Shown in pieces: positions 1-7,451 of a stretch of 13,679 nt of DNA. The stretch is from JACRBT01 sp964474285 (lineage in GTDB: Bacteria > Chloroflexota > Dehalococcoidia > Tepidiformales > Tepidiformaceae), in NCBI GenBank assembly GCA_964474285.1, contig CAYYSD010000082.1:1-13679 (forward strand), in the 5' to 3' direction. The notes under the pieces were generated by a model. That model worked only from the letters and a program-made list of their open reading frames with translations. It was not told where the DNA came from and did no database searches. The stretch's first letter is position 1; each line of letters opens with the position of its first letter. The translations under genes were made by a program, and so were the position numbers.

Positions 1-1556
1 AAGTCGCAAAGTCGTTTGGCTCGCACGATGTGCTGGCGGATGTCTCGTTCATCCTTGGGGATGGCGAACACGCGGGACTCGTCGGCCCGAACGGGGGCGG
101 GAAGAGCACTATTCTCCGCCTCCTGGCCGGGGAGATGAAACCGGACGAAGGCGACGCGGGCCACCGCGGAGGGGCAATCGGCTACCTCCGGCAGGAGGCA
201 GGGCTCGAATCCGAGAACACGCTGCTCGAAGAGTTGTGGCTAGCCTTTCCCGAGGCACGCGCGGTCGAAAAAGAGCTCGAAGCGGTCAACGATCAGATGG
301 CGAGGGGCGAAGGCGACCTCGACGCGCTCATCGAAAAGCAGGCGGAGCTGTTCGACCGTTTCGAACACATGGACGGCTACCGCATCGAAGCGCGCATTGG
401 GCGCGTGCTCGACGGCCTGGGCTTCGACCCGGAGGACCCGAGCAAGCTGTGTGGAGCGTTCAGCGGGGGCTGGCAGATGCGGATCGCGCTCGCCAAGGCC
501 TTGGTCCGGCGCCCGGAGAACCTGCTCCTGGACGAACCCACCAACCATTTGGACGCGCGTACGCAGGCATGGCTGGCGGAAGAGCTCCAGGAATACCCTG
601 GAACCGTGCTCGTCGTGACCCACGACGGGGCGTTCCTCGACAAAATCGCCACGCGCATCCTCGACCTTCGCGAGAAGAAGATCGAGGTGTACTTCGGCAA
701 CTACACCAGGTACCAGGAGCAGAAGGCCGCCCGCCTGAAGGACCAGGACCAGGCAGCCGCGCGGCAGGACCGCGAGCTCGCACGGCAGGAGAAGTTCATC
801 GAGCGGTTCCGTTCGAAGGCTTCGAAGGCTTCAGCCGTCCAGAGCCGCGAACGCGCCATCGCGAAGATCGAGCGCGTCGAGGCCACCCGCAAAGAAGCCG
901 AGGTCAACTTCAAGCTGACGGCCACGGGCCGAACCGAGCGCGATGTGTTGATGGTGAAGCATGTGGGGCATGCCTACGACGACAACGTCGTGCTCGTGGA
1001 TGTGAACCTTCACATCGAGCGTGGCCAGAAGATTGTCTTCATCGGGCCGAACGGCAGCGGCAAGAGCACGCTCCTGCGTATCGTGGCCGGCCTCGTCGCG
1101 CCTACGGAAGGGGTGGTGGAGTGGGCGGAACGGGCGCGGCCCGGCTACTACGACCAGCACCAGGACGAAGCGCTGGATCCGGAGCGCACCGTCATCGAAG
1201 AAGTGCGGGAAGTCGCCGGCGGCAAGCCGGATGTCGAGCTTCGGACGGTCCTCGGGCAGTTCCTGTTCACGAACGACGCGGTCTTCAAGCAAGTGAGGGT
1301 GCTTTCGGGCGGCGAACGGAGCCGCGTGGCGCTGGCGAAGTTCCTGATCCAGCCGACGAACGTGCTCCTGCTGGACGAGCCCACGAACCACCTGGACAAA
1401 ACCACGCGACGGAAACTCCTCGAAGCACTCCAGCGCTATGAGGGCACCATCGTCTGCGCGAGCCACGACCCGGGCATCGTCGACGGCGTTGCGACGCACG
1501 TTTACGAAGTGAAGGACGGGACAGCGAAAGAGCTGCTGCACCGCCGCCGCGACTGA
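1..1556 (+). CDS. ABC-F family ATPase (translation-associated), 5' end cut by the window
   Basis: Soluble ATPase with two ABC domains and no membrane segments; family members bind the ribosomal E site and rescue or regulate translation. The reading frame is open from base 3, reading VAKSFGSHD before a GTG at base 30, and this matches the usual start of the first ABC domain. The GTG is therefore internal and about 10-15 residues lie outside the window. Counting from that GTG (508 aa to the stop): first Walker A GPNGGGKS at 19-26, signature FSGGW at 144-148, Walker B LLLDEP plus TNHLD at 166-175, switch His198; a basic, Lys/Arg-rich helical linker at about 225-300; second Walker A GPNGSGKS at 339-346, signature LSGGER at 425-430, LLLDEPTNHLD at 446-456, His479. 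There is no C-terminal coiled-coil extension like that of Uup. The exact subfamily (YheS/YdiF-like or other) and any antibiotic-resistance role cannot be decided from sequence alone. The next gene follows after 48 bases on the same strand. Confidence 0.95.
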   Translation, partial: VAKSFGSHDVLADVSFILGDGEHAGLVGPNGGGKSTILRLLAGEMKPDEGDAGHRGGAIGYLRQEAGLESENTLLEELWLAFPEARAVEKELEAVNDQMARGEGDLDALIEKQAELFDRFEHMDGYRIEARIGRVLDGLGFDPEDPSKLCGAFSGGWQMRIALAKALVRRPENLLLDEPTNHLDARTQAWLAEELQEYPGTVLVVTHDGAFLDKIATRILDLREKKIEVYFGNYTRYQEQKAARLKDQDQAAARQDRELARQEKFIERFRSKASKASAVQSRERAIAKIERVEATRKEAEVNFKLTATGRTERDVLMVKHVGHAYDDNVVLVDVNLHIERGQKIVFIGPNGSGKSTLLRIVAGLVAPTEGVVEWAERARPGYYDQHQDEALDPERTVIEEVREVAGGKPDVELRTVLGQFLFTNDAVFKQVRVLSGGERSRVALAKFLIQPTNVLLLDEPTNHLDKTTRRKLLEALQRYEGTIVCASHDPGIVDGVATHVYEVKDGTAKELLHRRRD

Positions 1557-1604
1557 CGGTGGAGGCTTGCCGGAACGGTCTTCGACCCCGTAGAACGGGG
1601 GACG

Positions 1605-2492
1605 ATGCCTTCCCGCCGCTCACGCGAACTGGCGCCCATCGCGCCCAAGCTTGCCCGCCTGACGGTGCTGGCGAGCGACGGTCCGGCGCTGCGGGAATAC
1701 GTCCGCGAGCTAATCGAGTCAGAGACGGACTTCCGGGTGCTTTATGCAGCCCTGGATGCCGTGGCTCCAATCCTCGAGCCCGGCCTGGTGGGTGCGGTCA
1801 CGGGGCGGTACTGGCAGCTCGACGCGCGATCGGATTCCGGCGGCCTCCTCCGGGCGCGGCTGGCCGCATCGCTGACGCACGTCAAAGGGCCTGGACCTGT
1901 GCCGCTGTTCAAACGGGCGGTCTCCACGTACGAAAGGACCTTCGAATCCTGCACGGGCGATCTTCGCGCGGCCGGCCTCCTGGGGCTCTACGCCGGTGAA
2001 CCGGACCTCGCGCTCTTCCACGCCGTCCGCTTCATGCACGACGCGGACTGGATGGAACCGCTCGGCCAGCCCGCGCTGGCCGCTGTGCGTGTGCTCGAAG
2101 CGGCCGGGCAGGATGCGGCCATTTACGCAGCAGCGCTGACGATGGACCACCCTGATGTACTCGCGGAGTGCGTCCGCTGCCTCACGCGGCTGACCTCCGA
2201 ATTGCTGCCCCCTGTCATCGCGCGAATCGAGCGGCTCAACACCGAGTACTCGGCGGAGCCGCTCCTGGCCCTCATCGACCTGGCCATGGTGGCGCGTGAT
2301 TCGGAAGCGTTCGTCCCATTCATCACGCGGCAGCTGGAGGAGTCGGAGCTCGACGTCTTCCGGTATCTGGCCGCGGTGATCGTTTCCAGCCGCAAGGAGG
2401 CCTTCCTCGAGCGCCTGCGCGCGCGTTCCGACGCCGAAGATCGCAGCGCCTACCAGACCGTCATCCAGGATGCGCTGGTGCTGCTGCGTTAG
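1605..2492 (+). CDS. Hypothetical alpha-helical repeat (HEAT-like) protein
   Basis: I do not recognise a named family. The 295-residue product is almost entirely amphipathic helices separated by short turns, in the style of HEAT/ARM scaffold proteins; examples are the stretches around residues 118-145, 165-200 and 215-255, rich in Ala, Leu, Glu and Arg with repeated 'D...LA..A' spacing. There is no signal peptide, membrane segment, metal motif or nucleotide-binding loop, so a cytoplasmic protein-binding role is likely but inferred. The ATG at 1605 is the first in frame, with a purine-rich GGGGGA two bases upstream that could be a close ribosome site. It lies 48 bases after the ABC-F gene and is probably cotranscribed with it. 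Its TAG stop overlaps the TAA stop of the convergent HNH gene. Confidence 0.8.
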   Translation: MPSRRSRELAPIAPKLARLTVLASDGPALREYVRELIESETDFRVLYAALDAVAPILEPGLVGAVTGRYWQLDARSDSGGLLRARLAASLTHVKGPGPVPLFKRAVSTYERTFESCTGDLRAAGLLGLYAGEPDLALFHAVRFMHDADWMEPLGQPALAAVRVLEAAGQDAAIYAAALTMDHPDVLAECVRCLTRLTSELLPPVIARIERLNTEYSAEPLLALIDLAMVARDSEAFVPFITRQLEESELDVFRYLAAVIVSSRKEAFLERLRARSDAEDRSAYQTVIQDALVLLR

Positions 2493-3013
2493 CTCGCGGC
2501 GCTGGAGTCGTATCCGGGGACGAACTTGCGCCAGCCTTCGTGGTGGCCCAGGTACGGGAAAAAAGTGTAGTAGACGGAGACTCTCGGGCGTCCCGGTTCG
2601 ATGGCCATGGCCATTCGCGCCTCGGACGGCGTGCGCCCGGCCTTGCGATGGTTGCAGGGTTTGCAGGCGCTCACCAGGTTTTCCCAGGTGTGGGGCCCGC
2701 CCCGGTGCCGCGGCATGACGTGGTCGAGCGTGAGTTCGCGCGTGGCGCGTCCGCAATAGACGCACTGCCAGCCATCGCGCGCGAAGATTTCCTTCCGCGT
2801 GAGGCGGACCCTGGGACGGGGGCGGCGGATCAGCGAGATGAGGCGGATGACCGACGGAAGCACGAAGACGTTGGAGGCGGTGTGGATCACATCGCGGCCG
2901 GTCTCGATGATTTCGGCCTTCCCGCGGAGCACAAGGACGATTGCGCGCCGCACGTTGCACACGTTGAGCGGCTCGTAGTTCTGGTTGAGCACGAGGACGG
3001 AAGATGACTCCAT
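2489..3013 (-). CDS. HNH endonuclease family protein
   Basis: Predicted 174-residue HNH nuclease. The N-terminal part opens with MESSSVLVLNQNYEPLNV, characteristic of a common family of stand-alone bacterial HNH proteins, followed by a small beta-rich region. The zinc-bound HNH module is at about 80-124: Cys84-x-x-Cys87 and Cys117-x-x-Cys120 as metal ligands, Asp97-His98 as the catalytic start, Asn112 in the middle, and Asn121-His122-Arg-Lys at the end. The frame is open 18 codons further upstream, but that part (cysteines, a run of basic residues) does not look like the family, so the ATG at 3013 is preferred. An AAGGCGG about ten bases upstream is a possible ribosome site. Such proteins are generic DNA nucleases, some linked to repair or mobile DNA; nothing here marks it as part of a defence system. 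It is convergent with the helical-repeat gene and divergent from the nitroreductase. Confidence 0.9.
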   Translation of the reverse strand: MESSSVLVLNQNYEPLNVCNVRRAIVLVLRGKAEIIETGRDVIHTASNVFVLPSVIRLISLIRRPRPRVRLTRKEIFARDGWQCVYCGRATRELTLDHVMPRHRGGPHTWENLVSACKPCNHRKAGRTPSEARMAMAIEPGRPRVSVYYTFFPYLGHHEGWRKFVPGYDSSAAS

Positions 3014-3110
3014 TCCGCGACGGCCCGCCTTTGCAAAAGGGTAACAAACGCATTGCGACCGGGGCAACGATCCGTGTTAAAGGCGCGAGAACGGCCTGGC
3101 GCGGGACGCG

Positions 3111-3116
3111 TATCAT
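3111..3116 (+). promoter_or_regulatory. Candidate -10 box for the nitroreductase gene
   Basis: TATCAT matches the sigma-70 -10 consensus in five of six bases. It sits in the 139-base divergent gap between the HNH and nitroreductase genes, 36 bases before the nitroreductase ATG. No good -35 box is visible at the right distance, so this is tentative. Confidence 0.3.
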
Positions 3117-3139
3117 CGGCGGAGATGTTCATTCACGGC

Positions 3140-3145
3140 GGAGGT
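3140..3145 (+). promoter_or_regulatory. Strong Shine-Dalgarno site of the nitroreductase gene
   Basis: GGAGGT lies seven bases before the ATG at 3153, the best ribosome-binding site in the window. It fixes the start codon of the nitroreductase gene. Confidence 0.75.
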
Positions 3146-3152
3146 CCGGCAC

Positions 3153-3791
3153 ATGGCTGACGAAATGGGAATCTTCGAGACGATCTACAACTGCCGGGCG
3201 ATGCGGCGGATCAAGCCGGACCCGGTCCCGGACGATCTCTTGCTCAGACTCATCGACGCGGCGAACCAGGCGCCATCGGGTTCGAACACACAGAACGGCC
3301 GCTGGGTCGTGGTTCGCGACCAGGGGCAAAAGGAACGTTTGGGCGAACTGAACAACCGGGTGTTCCAGGCCTACATCGCGCCCTCAGGCAACCGCGCGGC
3401 AGCATTGCCACACCAGGATGCGCAGGCGCGCGCGCGCATGCTGGAGGCGGTTCGCTGGCAGGCGGAGCACTTCGCGGAGATCCCGGTCCACATCATCGCG
3501 TGCCTGGAGATGGGCGGGCCGCCACGGGAGAGCTTCATGGCGGGCGCGGGCGCCGGGGGTTCCATCTGGCCGGGCGTGCAGAACCTCCTGCTGGCGGCGC
3601 GGGCGCTGGGGCTGGCGGCCACACCGACGACGTTTGCCATCTCCGACCGCAAGGCGGCACAGGAGGTGCTGGGCCTGCCCGAGACGATCGTGCCGTTCTG
3701 CCTGATCCCGGTGGGCTATCCGTTAGGCAAGTTCGGACCGGTGACGCGCAAGCCTGTCGCCGAGATTATGCGTTGGGACCGCTGGCAGTAG
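3153..3791 (+). CDS. Nitroreductase family FMN-dependent oxidoreductase
   Basis: Cytoplasmic flavoenzyme of 212 residues, close to the usual length for this fold, that would transfer electrons from NAD(P)H through FMN to a nitro-compound, quinone or similar acceptor. The N-terminal helix has the typical pattern FETIYNCRAMRRIKPDPVP (residues 8-26) with Arg15, Arg18 and Arg19 in the usual FMN-phosphate position. QAPSGSNTQNGRW at 39-51 is the family's flavin-contacting loop. The C-terminal half has GGSIWPGVQNLLLAARALGL, the helix that packs under the flavin, and then FCLIPVGYPLG, the closing strand common to the family. The start is fixed by the GGAGGT site seven bases upstream. The physiological substrate cannot be read from the sequence, and no neighbour suggests one. 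The next gene on the strand begins about 190 bases later. Confidence 0.9.
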   Translation: MADEMGIFETIYNCRAMRRIKPDPVPDDLLLRLIDAANQAPSGSNTQNGRWVVVRDQGQKERLGELNNRVFQAYIAPSGNRAAALPHQDAQARARMLEAVRWQAEHFAEIPVHIIACLEMGGPPRESFMAGAGAGGSIWPGVQNLLLAARALGLAATPTTFAISDRKAAQEVLGLPETIVPFCLIPVGYPLGKFGPVTRKPVAEIMRWDRWQ

Positions 3792-3835
3792 GGGCCACCT
3801 GCCTCCGTCATGGGGGTATCACCGGACGCGGGCTT

Positions 3836-3880
3836 TCTGTTCTGTTTCATAAAGATGTCCGATAGTTACCATAGATGACG
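3836..3880 (+). promoter_or_regulatory. AT-rich island, possible promoter of the hydrolase gene
   Basis: The gap between the nitroreductase stop (3791) and the hydrolase gene contains a short stretch richer in A and T than its surroundings. TTTCAT at 3845 and TACCAT at 3867 are separated by 16 bases and match the -35 and -10 consensus only partly. The position suits a promoter for the hydrolase; the match is weak. Confidence 0.2.
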
Positions 3881-3919
3881 TCGAACCTGTCCTGTCCGTG
3901 CGCTTTACGGGCGCCGGAC

Positions 3920-3940
3920 GGGCCGCTATCTTTGCGGCCC
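3920..3940 (+). repeat. Perfect 7-bp GC inverted repeat with a 7-base loop
   Basis: GGGCCGC at 3920-3926 and GCGGCCC at 3934-3940 are exact reverse complements around the loop TATCTTT. The RNA hairpin would be all G-C. No T-run follows, so it is not a classical intrinsic terminator. It lies about 40 bases upstream of the preferred hydrolase start and may be a leader structure, or it may be coding if translation starts at 3898. Confidence 0.5.
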
Positions 3941-3981
3941 AGGGCAAGACGGCGAGGGGAAGTGGAACGAGAGATGGACAG

Positions 3982-4770
3982 GTGAGCTACGCTGCTTCTG
4001 CCGTGCGGGCTGCCGGGGATCCCTTTGCCGACGACCCTTCCATCTCCCATGCGCTGACGCCGTTCTGGCGCGAGAGCATGTTCGGGCTGGACTACCTGGC
4101 ATTGCTGACATCCCCCGTGTATTGGGGCAAGGGCGTCGAACACGGGCATGGCGAGCCGGTGGTCATCGTCCCCGGCTTCCTGGCGAGCGATGGCTCGCTG
4201 ATGGAATTGCACAGCTGGCTGGGGCGGATCGGGTACGAGGCTTACTTCTCCCGCATCGGACAGAACGCCGATTGCCCGGACCACGTGGCGGAAGCGCTCA
4301 TGCTCACCGTCCGGCATGCCTATCACGAGACAGGACAGCGCGTGCGGCTCATCGGGCACAGCCTCGGTGGGATGCTGGCCCGGAGCGTGGCGCTGGACTA
4401 CCCGGAGTACGTGGAACTTGTGATCTCGATGGGCTCGCCGTTTCGCGATGCCGTCCGGGCACACCCCGTGGTCCACGCCGCAGCGGATTCGTTGCGACGG
4501 GGACGCGGACAGACGATCGGGCGCAACATCAAGCCGTCCTGCTTCAGTGGCCACTGCACGTGCCAGTTCGTGAAGAACATGCTCGCCCCGGATGAGTACG
4601 CCGTGCCGCACTACGCCATCTACTCCCGCTACGACGGACTGGTGGACTGGCAGAGCTGTGTCGAGGAAGACGACGAACTCAACACCGAAGTGAACTGCAC
4701 GCACCTGGGGATGGCATTTCACCCGGGCGTCTACCGCGCCCTTGGCAAGCTCCTCGCACAAGGCTGCTAG
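3982..4770 (+). CDS. Alpha/beta hydrolase, lipase/esterase-like
   Basis: Predicted serine hydrolase of about 262 residues. In this numbering the oxyanion-hole strand is VVIVPGFLASDGS (60-72), the nucleophile elbow is GHSLGG with Ser127, the likely acid is Asp218 in YSRYDGLVDW (Asp222 is a second candidate), and the likely catalytic His is His241 in NCTHLGM. The layout resembles triacylglycerol lipases and PGAP1-like acyl hydrolases. A short cysteine-containing lid-like insert, SGHCTC, lies before the acid residue. No signal peptide is evident. The start is uncertain: the frame is open back to a GTG at 3898, but the extra 28 residues look non-coding and include the hairpin at 3920-3940, so the GTG at 3982 is preferred; an ATG at 4078 would remove 32 residues ahead of the conserved core. 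Its stop lies only 7 bases from that of the convergent SLT-like gene. Confidence 0.85.
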   Translation: MSYAASAVRAAGDPFADDPSISHALTPFWRESMFGLDYLALLTSPVYWGKGVEHGHGEPVVIVPGFLASDGSLMELHSWLGRIGYEAYFSRIGQNADCPDHVAEALMLTVRHAYHETGQRVRLIGHSLGGMLARSVALDYPEYVELVISMGSPFRDAVRAHPVVHAAADSLRRGRGQTIGRNIKPSCFSGHCTCQFVKNMLAPDEYAVPHYAIYSRYDGLVDWQSCVEEDDELNTEVNCTHLGMAFHPGVYRALGKLLAQGC

Positions 4771-4777
4771 GGGGGAT

Positions 4778-6310
4778 TCAGTTCCCGTTGGCGACGTGGG
4801 GAGCGACCAGGCGGTACTGGTAGCCGTTCGCGCCGCCGGTTGCGGTCACCTTGATTTCGAAGTTGCCGCCCGAGCCGAGCAACGGCTCGATCCAGACTGT
4901 GCCCTGGAGGTTTCCAGTGGGCATCACGGACGGATCGAGCGTGATCATGAGCTTGCTTTCGTACCCCGGCTGGGCGATTCGCGGACGCACCGCATTCGCT
5001 GATTGCAAGACGACCTCGATCTCTTTCCCGACGGCGACGCCGCCATCGAGGGTTCGGGTGGCCGGATCACCAGCATGGCGCACAACGAGCCACGGCGCGG
5101 AGGTGCGAATCCGGAAGGGTCCAATGCCTTTGCCGATGTTGGCGACAGTCACCATATCCGAGGTGGCGGTTCCGTCCCGGAAGGCGGTAAGCGTCATCTG
5201 CGTCGAGCCGGCGTAGGAGAATCGCGGCTCTCCGAGGAACTTGGATGCCTCGTTCACGCTGGCGGGAAGGGTGAGGTCCTTGTGAACGTTGCGCTCTTCG
5301 TTCACATCCTTGGTGTCCGGGTCGTCCTTGAAGGCGGTCGGGAAGTCCATGGCGGCGCAACCGCCCGAAAAACCGGCCTCCTGGCAATCGAGGAAGGCCC
5401 TGGGTTGGAAGGCTGCGGCGACAGGTTCGCGGGCGAAATCCGGCATGTGGAAGACCTGGGGCGCCCACATCTGGGCTCCATTCTTCTTCGCGGGGTTGCG
5501 CATGCAGCCATAGACCTTTTCCGGATAGGTGTAGTCTCCATACAGGTAAGTGATGGCCCCGTTGGAGACGACATAGCTCTCCGCCTTGTCATCGAAGCAG
5601 TGGTAGATGGGACTGATGGCGTTGCCCGCCCGCAGTGGATCCAGCACCGGGTTCAGTGGGTGGTTGCTGAAGGCGAACCCGTTGTAGCTCCAGACGGCGT
5701 AGTACCAGTCCTCAATGGCTTCCGGGTCGCCCTGTCCGGCGATGGGCCTGAAGCGTGGAGCGCTGTTCCACTTGTCCGCCAGGATGCGGACGCCTTCCGC
5801 GATGTTGAAGACGTAGTGCGTGCCGATGAGCGCCTGGCGCGCGGTAGCCGTGCCCGTCGGGTTGGACATGCCGGTCGTCACTTGCCCGAGGCCATAGCCG
5901 CAGTCAAACGAACGGAGCACGGGACCCACGCCGCCAAACGGGACCGTACTGGCCCCGTTCGACCAGTTGGCCTCGATCCAGGCGATGGACTTGTAGAGTG
6001 AAGGGGGCACACGATGTGCGGTCGAGACCGGCAAGCGTGCGCTTCGAGGGCCGCTCACCAGCCCCTGGTAGCGCAGGTCGACGGACTCGGTCCCGATGTT
6101 ATAGCTGAAGTTGACCATCTGCCCGGCAACGGCGAGGTCGATCGCCTTGCCGTAGTCGGCGATATAGTTCTCGGCTTCGTAGGTATCGAAGTCGAACGGG
6201 CCCGCGGCTCCGCAGGCGCGCGCCGGTTCGGCGGGGCGCGTCACCGCGTAGGCAAACGCGGAAGCAATGACGGCGATGATCGCCGCGCCGCGGATTAGCG
6301 CGATGCCCAT
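4778..6310 (-). CDS. Exported SLT-like (lytic transglycosylase-like) protein with C-terminal Ig/BACON-like domain
   Basis: A 510-residue protein beginning with a hydrophobic export signal or anchor (residues 3-24, IRGAAIIAVIASAFAYAV). The middle part carries the three hallmarks of the SLT goose-lysozyme-like fold in order: Glu113 in SIAWIEANW as the probable catalytic acid, GYGLGQ at 138-143 corresponding to the 'GLMQ' motif, and WSYNG at 207-211 corresponding to 'AYN'. This suggests cleavage or binding of peptidoglycan glycan strands outside the membrane. Next comes an unusual 220-380 region with Cys238, Cys269, Cys309 and Cys318, possibly disulfide-bonded. Residues 380-490 form a beta-rich domain (VTVANIGKGIGPFRI, APWLVV) like bacterial Ig/BACON modules. 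The ATG at 6310 overlaps the end of the upstream propeller gene by 16 bases, so translation is probably coupled. The frame continues upstream within that gene, but that part is a shadow. Enzymatic activity is inferred. Confidence 0.75.
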   Translation of the reverse strand: MGIALIRGAAIIAVIASAFAYAVTRPAEPARACGAAGPFDFDTYEAENYIADYGKAIDLAVAGQMVNFSYNIGTESVDLRYQGLVSGPRSARLPVSTAHRVPPSLYKSIAWIEANWSNGASTVPFGGVGPVLRSFDCGYGLGQVTTGMSNPTGTATARQALIGTHYVFNIAEGVRILADKWNSAPRFRPIAGQGDPEAIEDWYYAVWSYNGFAFSNHPLNPVLDPLRAGNAISPIYHCFDDKAESYVVSNGAITYLYGDYTYPEKVYGCMRNPAKKNGAQMWAPQVFHMPDFAREPVAAAFQPRAFLDCQEAGFSGGCAAMDFPTAFKDDPDTKDVNEERNVHKDLTLPASVNEASKFLGEPRFSYAGSTQMTLTAFRDGTATSDMVTVANIGKGIGPFRIRTSAPWLVVRHAGDPATRTLDGGVAVGKEIEVVLQSANAVRPRIAQPGYESKLMITLDPSVMPTGNLQGTVWIEPLLGSGGNFEIKVTATGGANGYQYRLVAPHVANGN

Positions 6311-7413
6311 CCGAAGAACCTCGTGAGATCGCCGAGGGGCTGACGGCCTGACTCGGTAACGAACTGGAGCTCGACATCGCCGGCGGATTCGTAGCCGGTC
6401 CCGGACCAGCGTTGAACGGCCAGGACCTGTCCGCTCGCGGAATAGGCCAGGGGAACATCGAAACCCGCGAGCGAGAGGGCCTGTGCGGAGACGCCGGCGC
6501 CGCTGACGCCGTGAGACGGTTCGAAGCCGGCGGTCGGTTCGGCAGCGCCGGGCCGCCAGGCGATGCCGAGCTGGCGGCCCGGCGAGGCCAGCGAAAGCGC
6601 GGAGGCGCCCGCGACATCCCCGGATGGAGCGTCGAACGAGATGGTGCGGGCGCGATAGGTAAGGCCACCGGTGGTATCGGATTCGATGAAGGCGATGGCG
6701 CCGCCGCCCGGGCGGATCTGCCAATCGCGCGTGATGGCATTGCTGAGGTGGATGGTCCGTGCGCCGTAGTAGAGGGTGGAACCGCGGCCATCGATGACGA
6801 CCGCCGCCAGTTCGCCAGCTGCGTCCCAACCGATGGCGTAGGCGCCGGCCACGCCTTCGAACTGAGCGAGGGGCGCCTCTGCCCCGTTCCCGGCGGATAC
6901 CTTCGCGAAGGAAACGGTGGTGCGTCCATCACCGTTGCCCGCGATGCGCGAAGCAACCACAGCGCCACCGTCGGGCGTCCACAGTGGCGTCTGGAGGACA
7001 TCGAAGCCAACCGCAAGGCGCGTGAGGGCGCCCGATTCGAGGTTCAGGACGAGGAGGGAAGCGCCAGGCCGGCTCGGCGTTCCCGCATCGGCGACCACGG
7101 CGGCGAGCTGGCGGCCGGAGGGCGAAACGGCGCCACGGCTGGCGTAGCCGGGAAGGTGCGGGATGGTGCCGACAGCCATCGCTCCAGCCGGGTTGTCCGC
7201 GGGCACGACCACGATTTCGTCGGAGGTTTCGCCGGCGCGGGCGCCGACCGCGTATTCGCCTGAAGGGGCGCCGGCGAAGGCCGTCCGCGCCGGAGAGGCG
7301 CTGAAAAGCGGCGCGACGATGGCGGCCACGATAGGAAGGACCGCGAGCACGGAAGCGAACACCGTGAGCGTGATGAACAGCCCCTGGAGATTCGCCCGCT
7401 TCTTGACGGACAT
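6295..7413 (-). CDS. Membrane-anchored TolB/WD40-like beta-propeller protein (propeller B)
   Basis: A 372-residue product with a short basic N terminus (MSVKKR) and one hydrophobic segment at about 11-37, then an extracytoplasmic beta-propeller. Propeller blades are seen as repeated strand patterns with PD40-like turns: SRGAVSPSGRQLAAVV (92-107), TPLWTPDGGAVVAS (142-155), YAIGWDAAGELAAVV (192-206) and TRDWQIRPGGGAIAF (228-242). It is clearly related to the upstream gene: TRDW, LGIAWRPGA and FFGW align with TQDW, LGAAWRPGA and FLGW at the same relative positions. Propellers of this type usually bind proteins or ligands and have no enzymatic residues; none are seen. The start is uncertain: ATG 7413 puts the basic residues directly before the membrane segment, while GTG 7425 or TTG 7437 with AAGGG upstream are alternatives. 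The gap to the upstream gene is at most 38 bases and the downstream gene overlaps, so all three form one operon. Confidence 0.75.
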   Translation of the reverse strand: MSVKKRANLQGLFITLTVFASVLAVLPIVAAIVAPLFSASPARTAFAGAPSGEYAVGARAGETSDEIVVVPADNPAGAMAVGTIPHLPGYASRGAVSPSGRQLAAVVADAGTPSRPGASLLVLNLESGALTRLAVGFDVLQTPLWTPDGGAVVASRIAGNGDGRTTVSFAKVSAGNGAEAPLAQFEGVAGAYAIGWDAAGELAAVVIDGRGSTLYYGARTIHLSNAITRDWQIRPGGGAIAFIESDTTGGLTYRARTISFDAPSGDVAGASALSLASPGRQLGIAWRPGAAEPTAGFEPSHGVSGAGVSAQALSLAGFDVPLAYSASGQVLAVQRWSGTGYESAGDVELQFVTESGRQPLGDLTRFFGWASR

Positions 7414-7451
7414 CGATACAGCCACAGCTACCCCCAACTACCCTTCAACGA

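Noticed and set aside
1719..3116. Long minus-strand open frame of 465 codons
   Set aside because: It runs antisense to the helical-repeat gene and through the HNH region in another frame. The translation is rich in Arg, Pro and His with no domain, as expected for a shadow frame in GC-rich DNA.
6311..6829. Upstream extension of the SLT-like gene to 683 codons
   Set aside because: The extra part overlaps propeller B in another frame and reads as Arg/Pro-rich nonsense; the export signal begins at the ATG at 6310.
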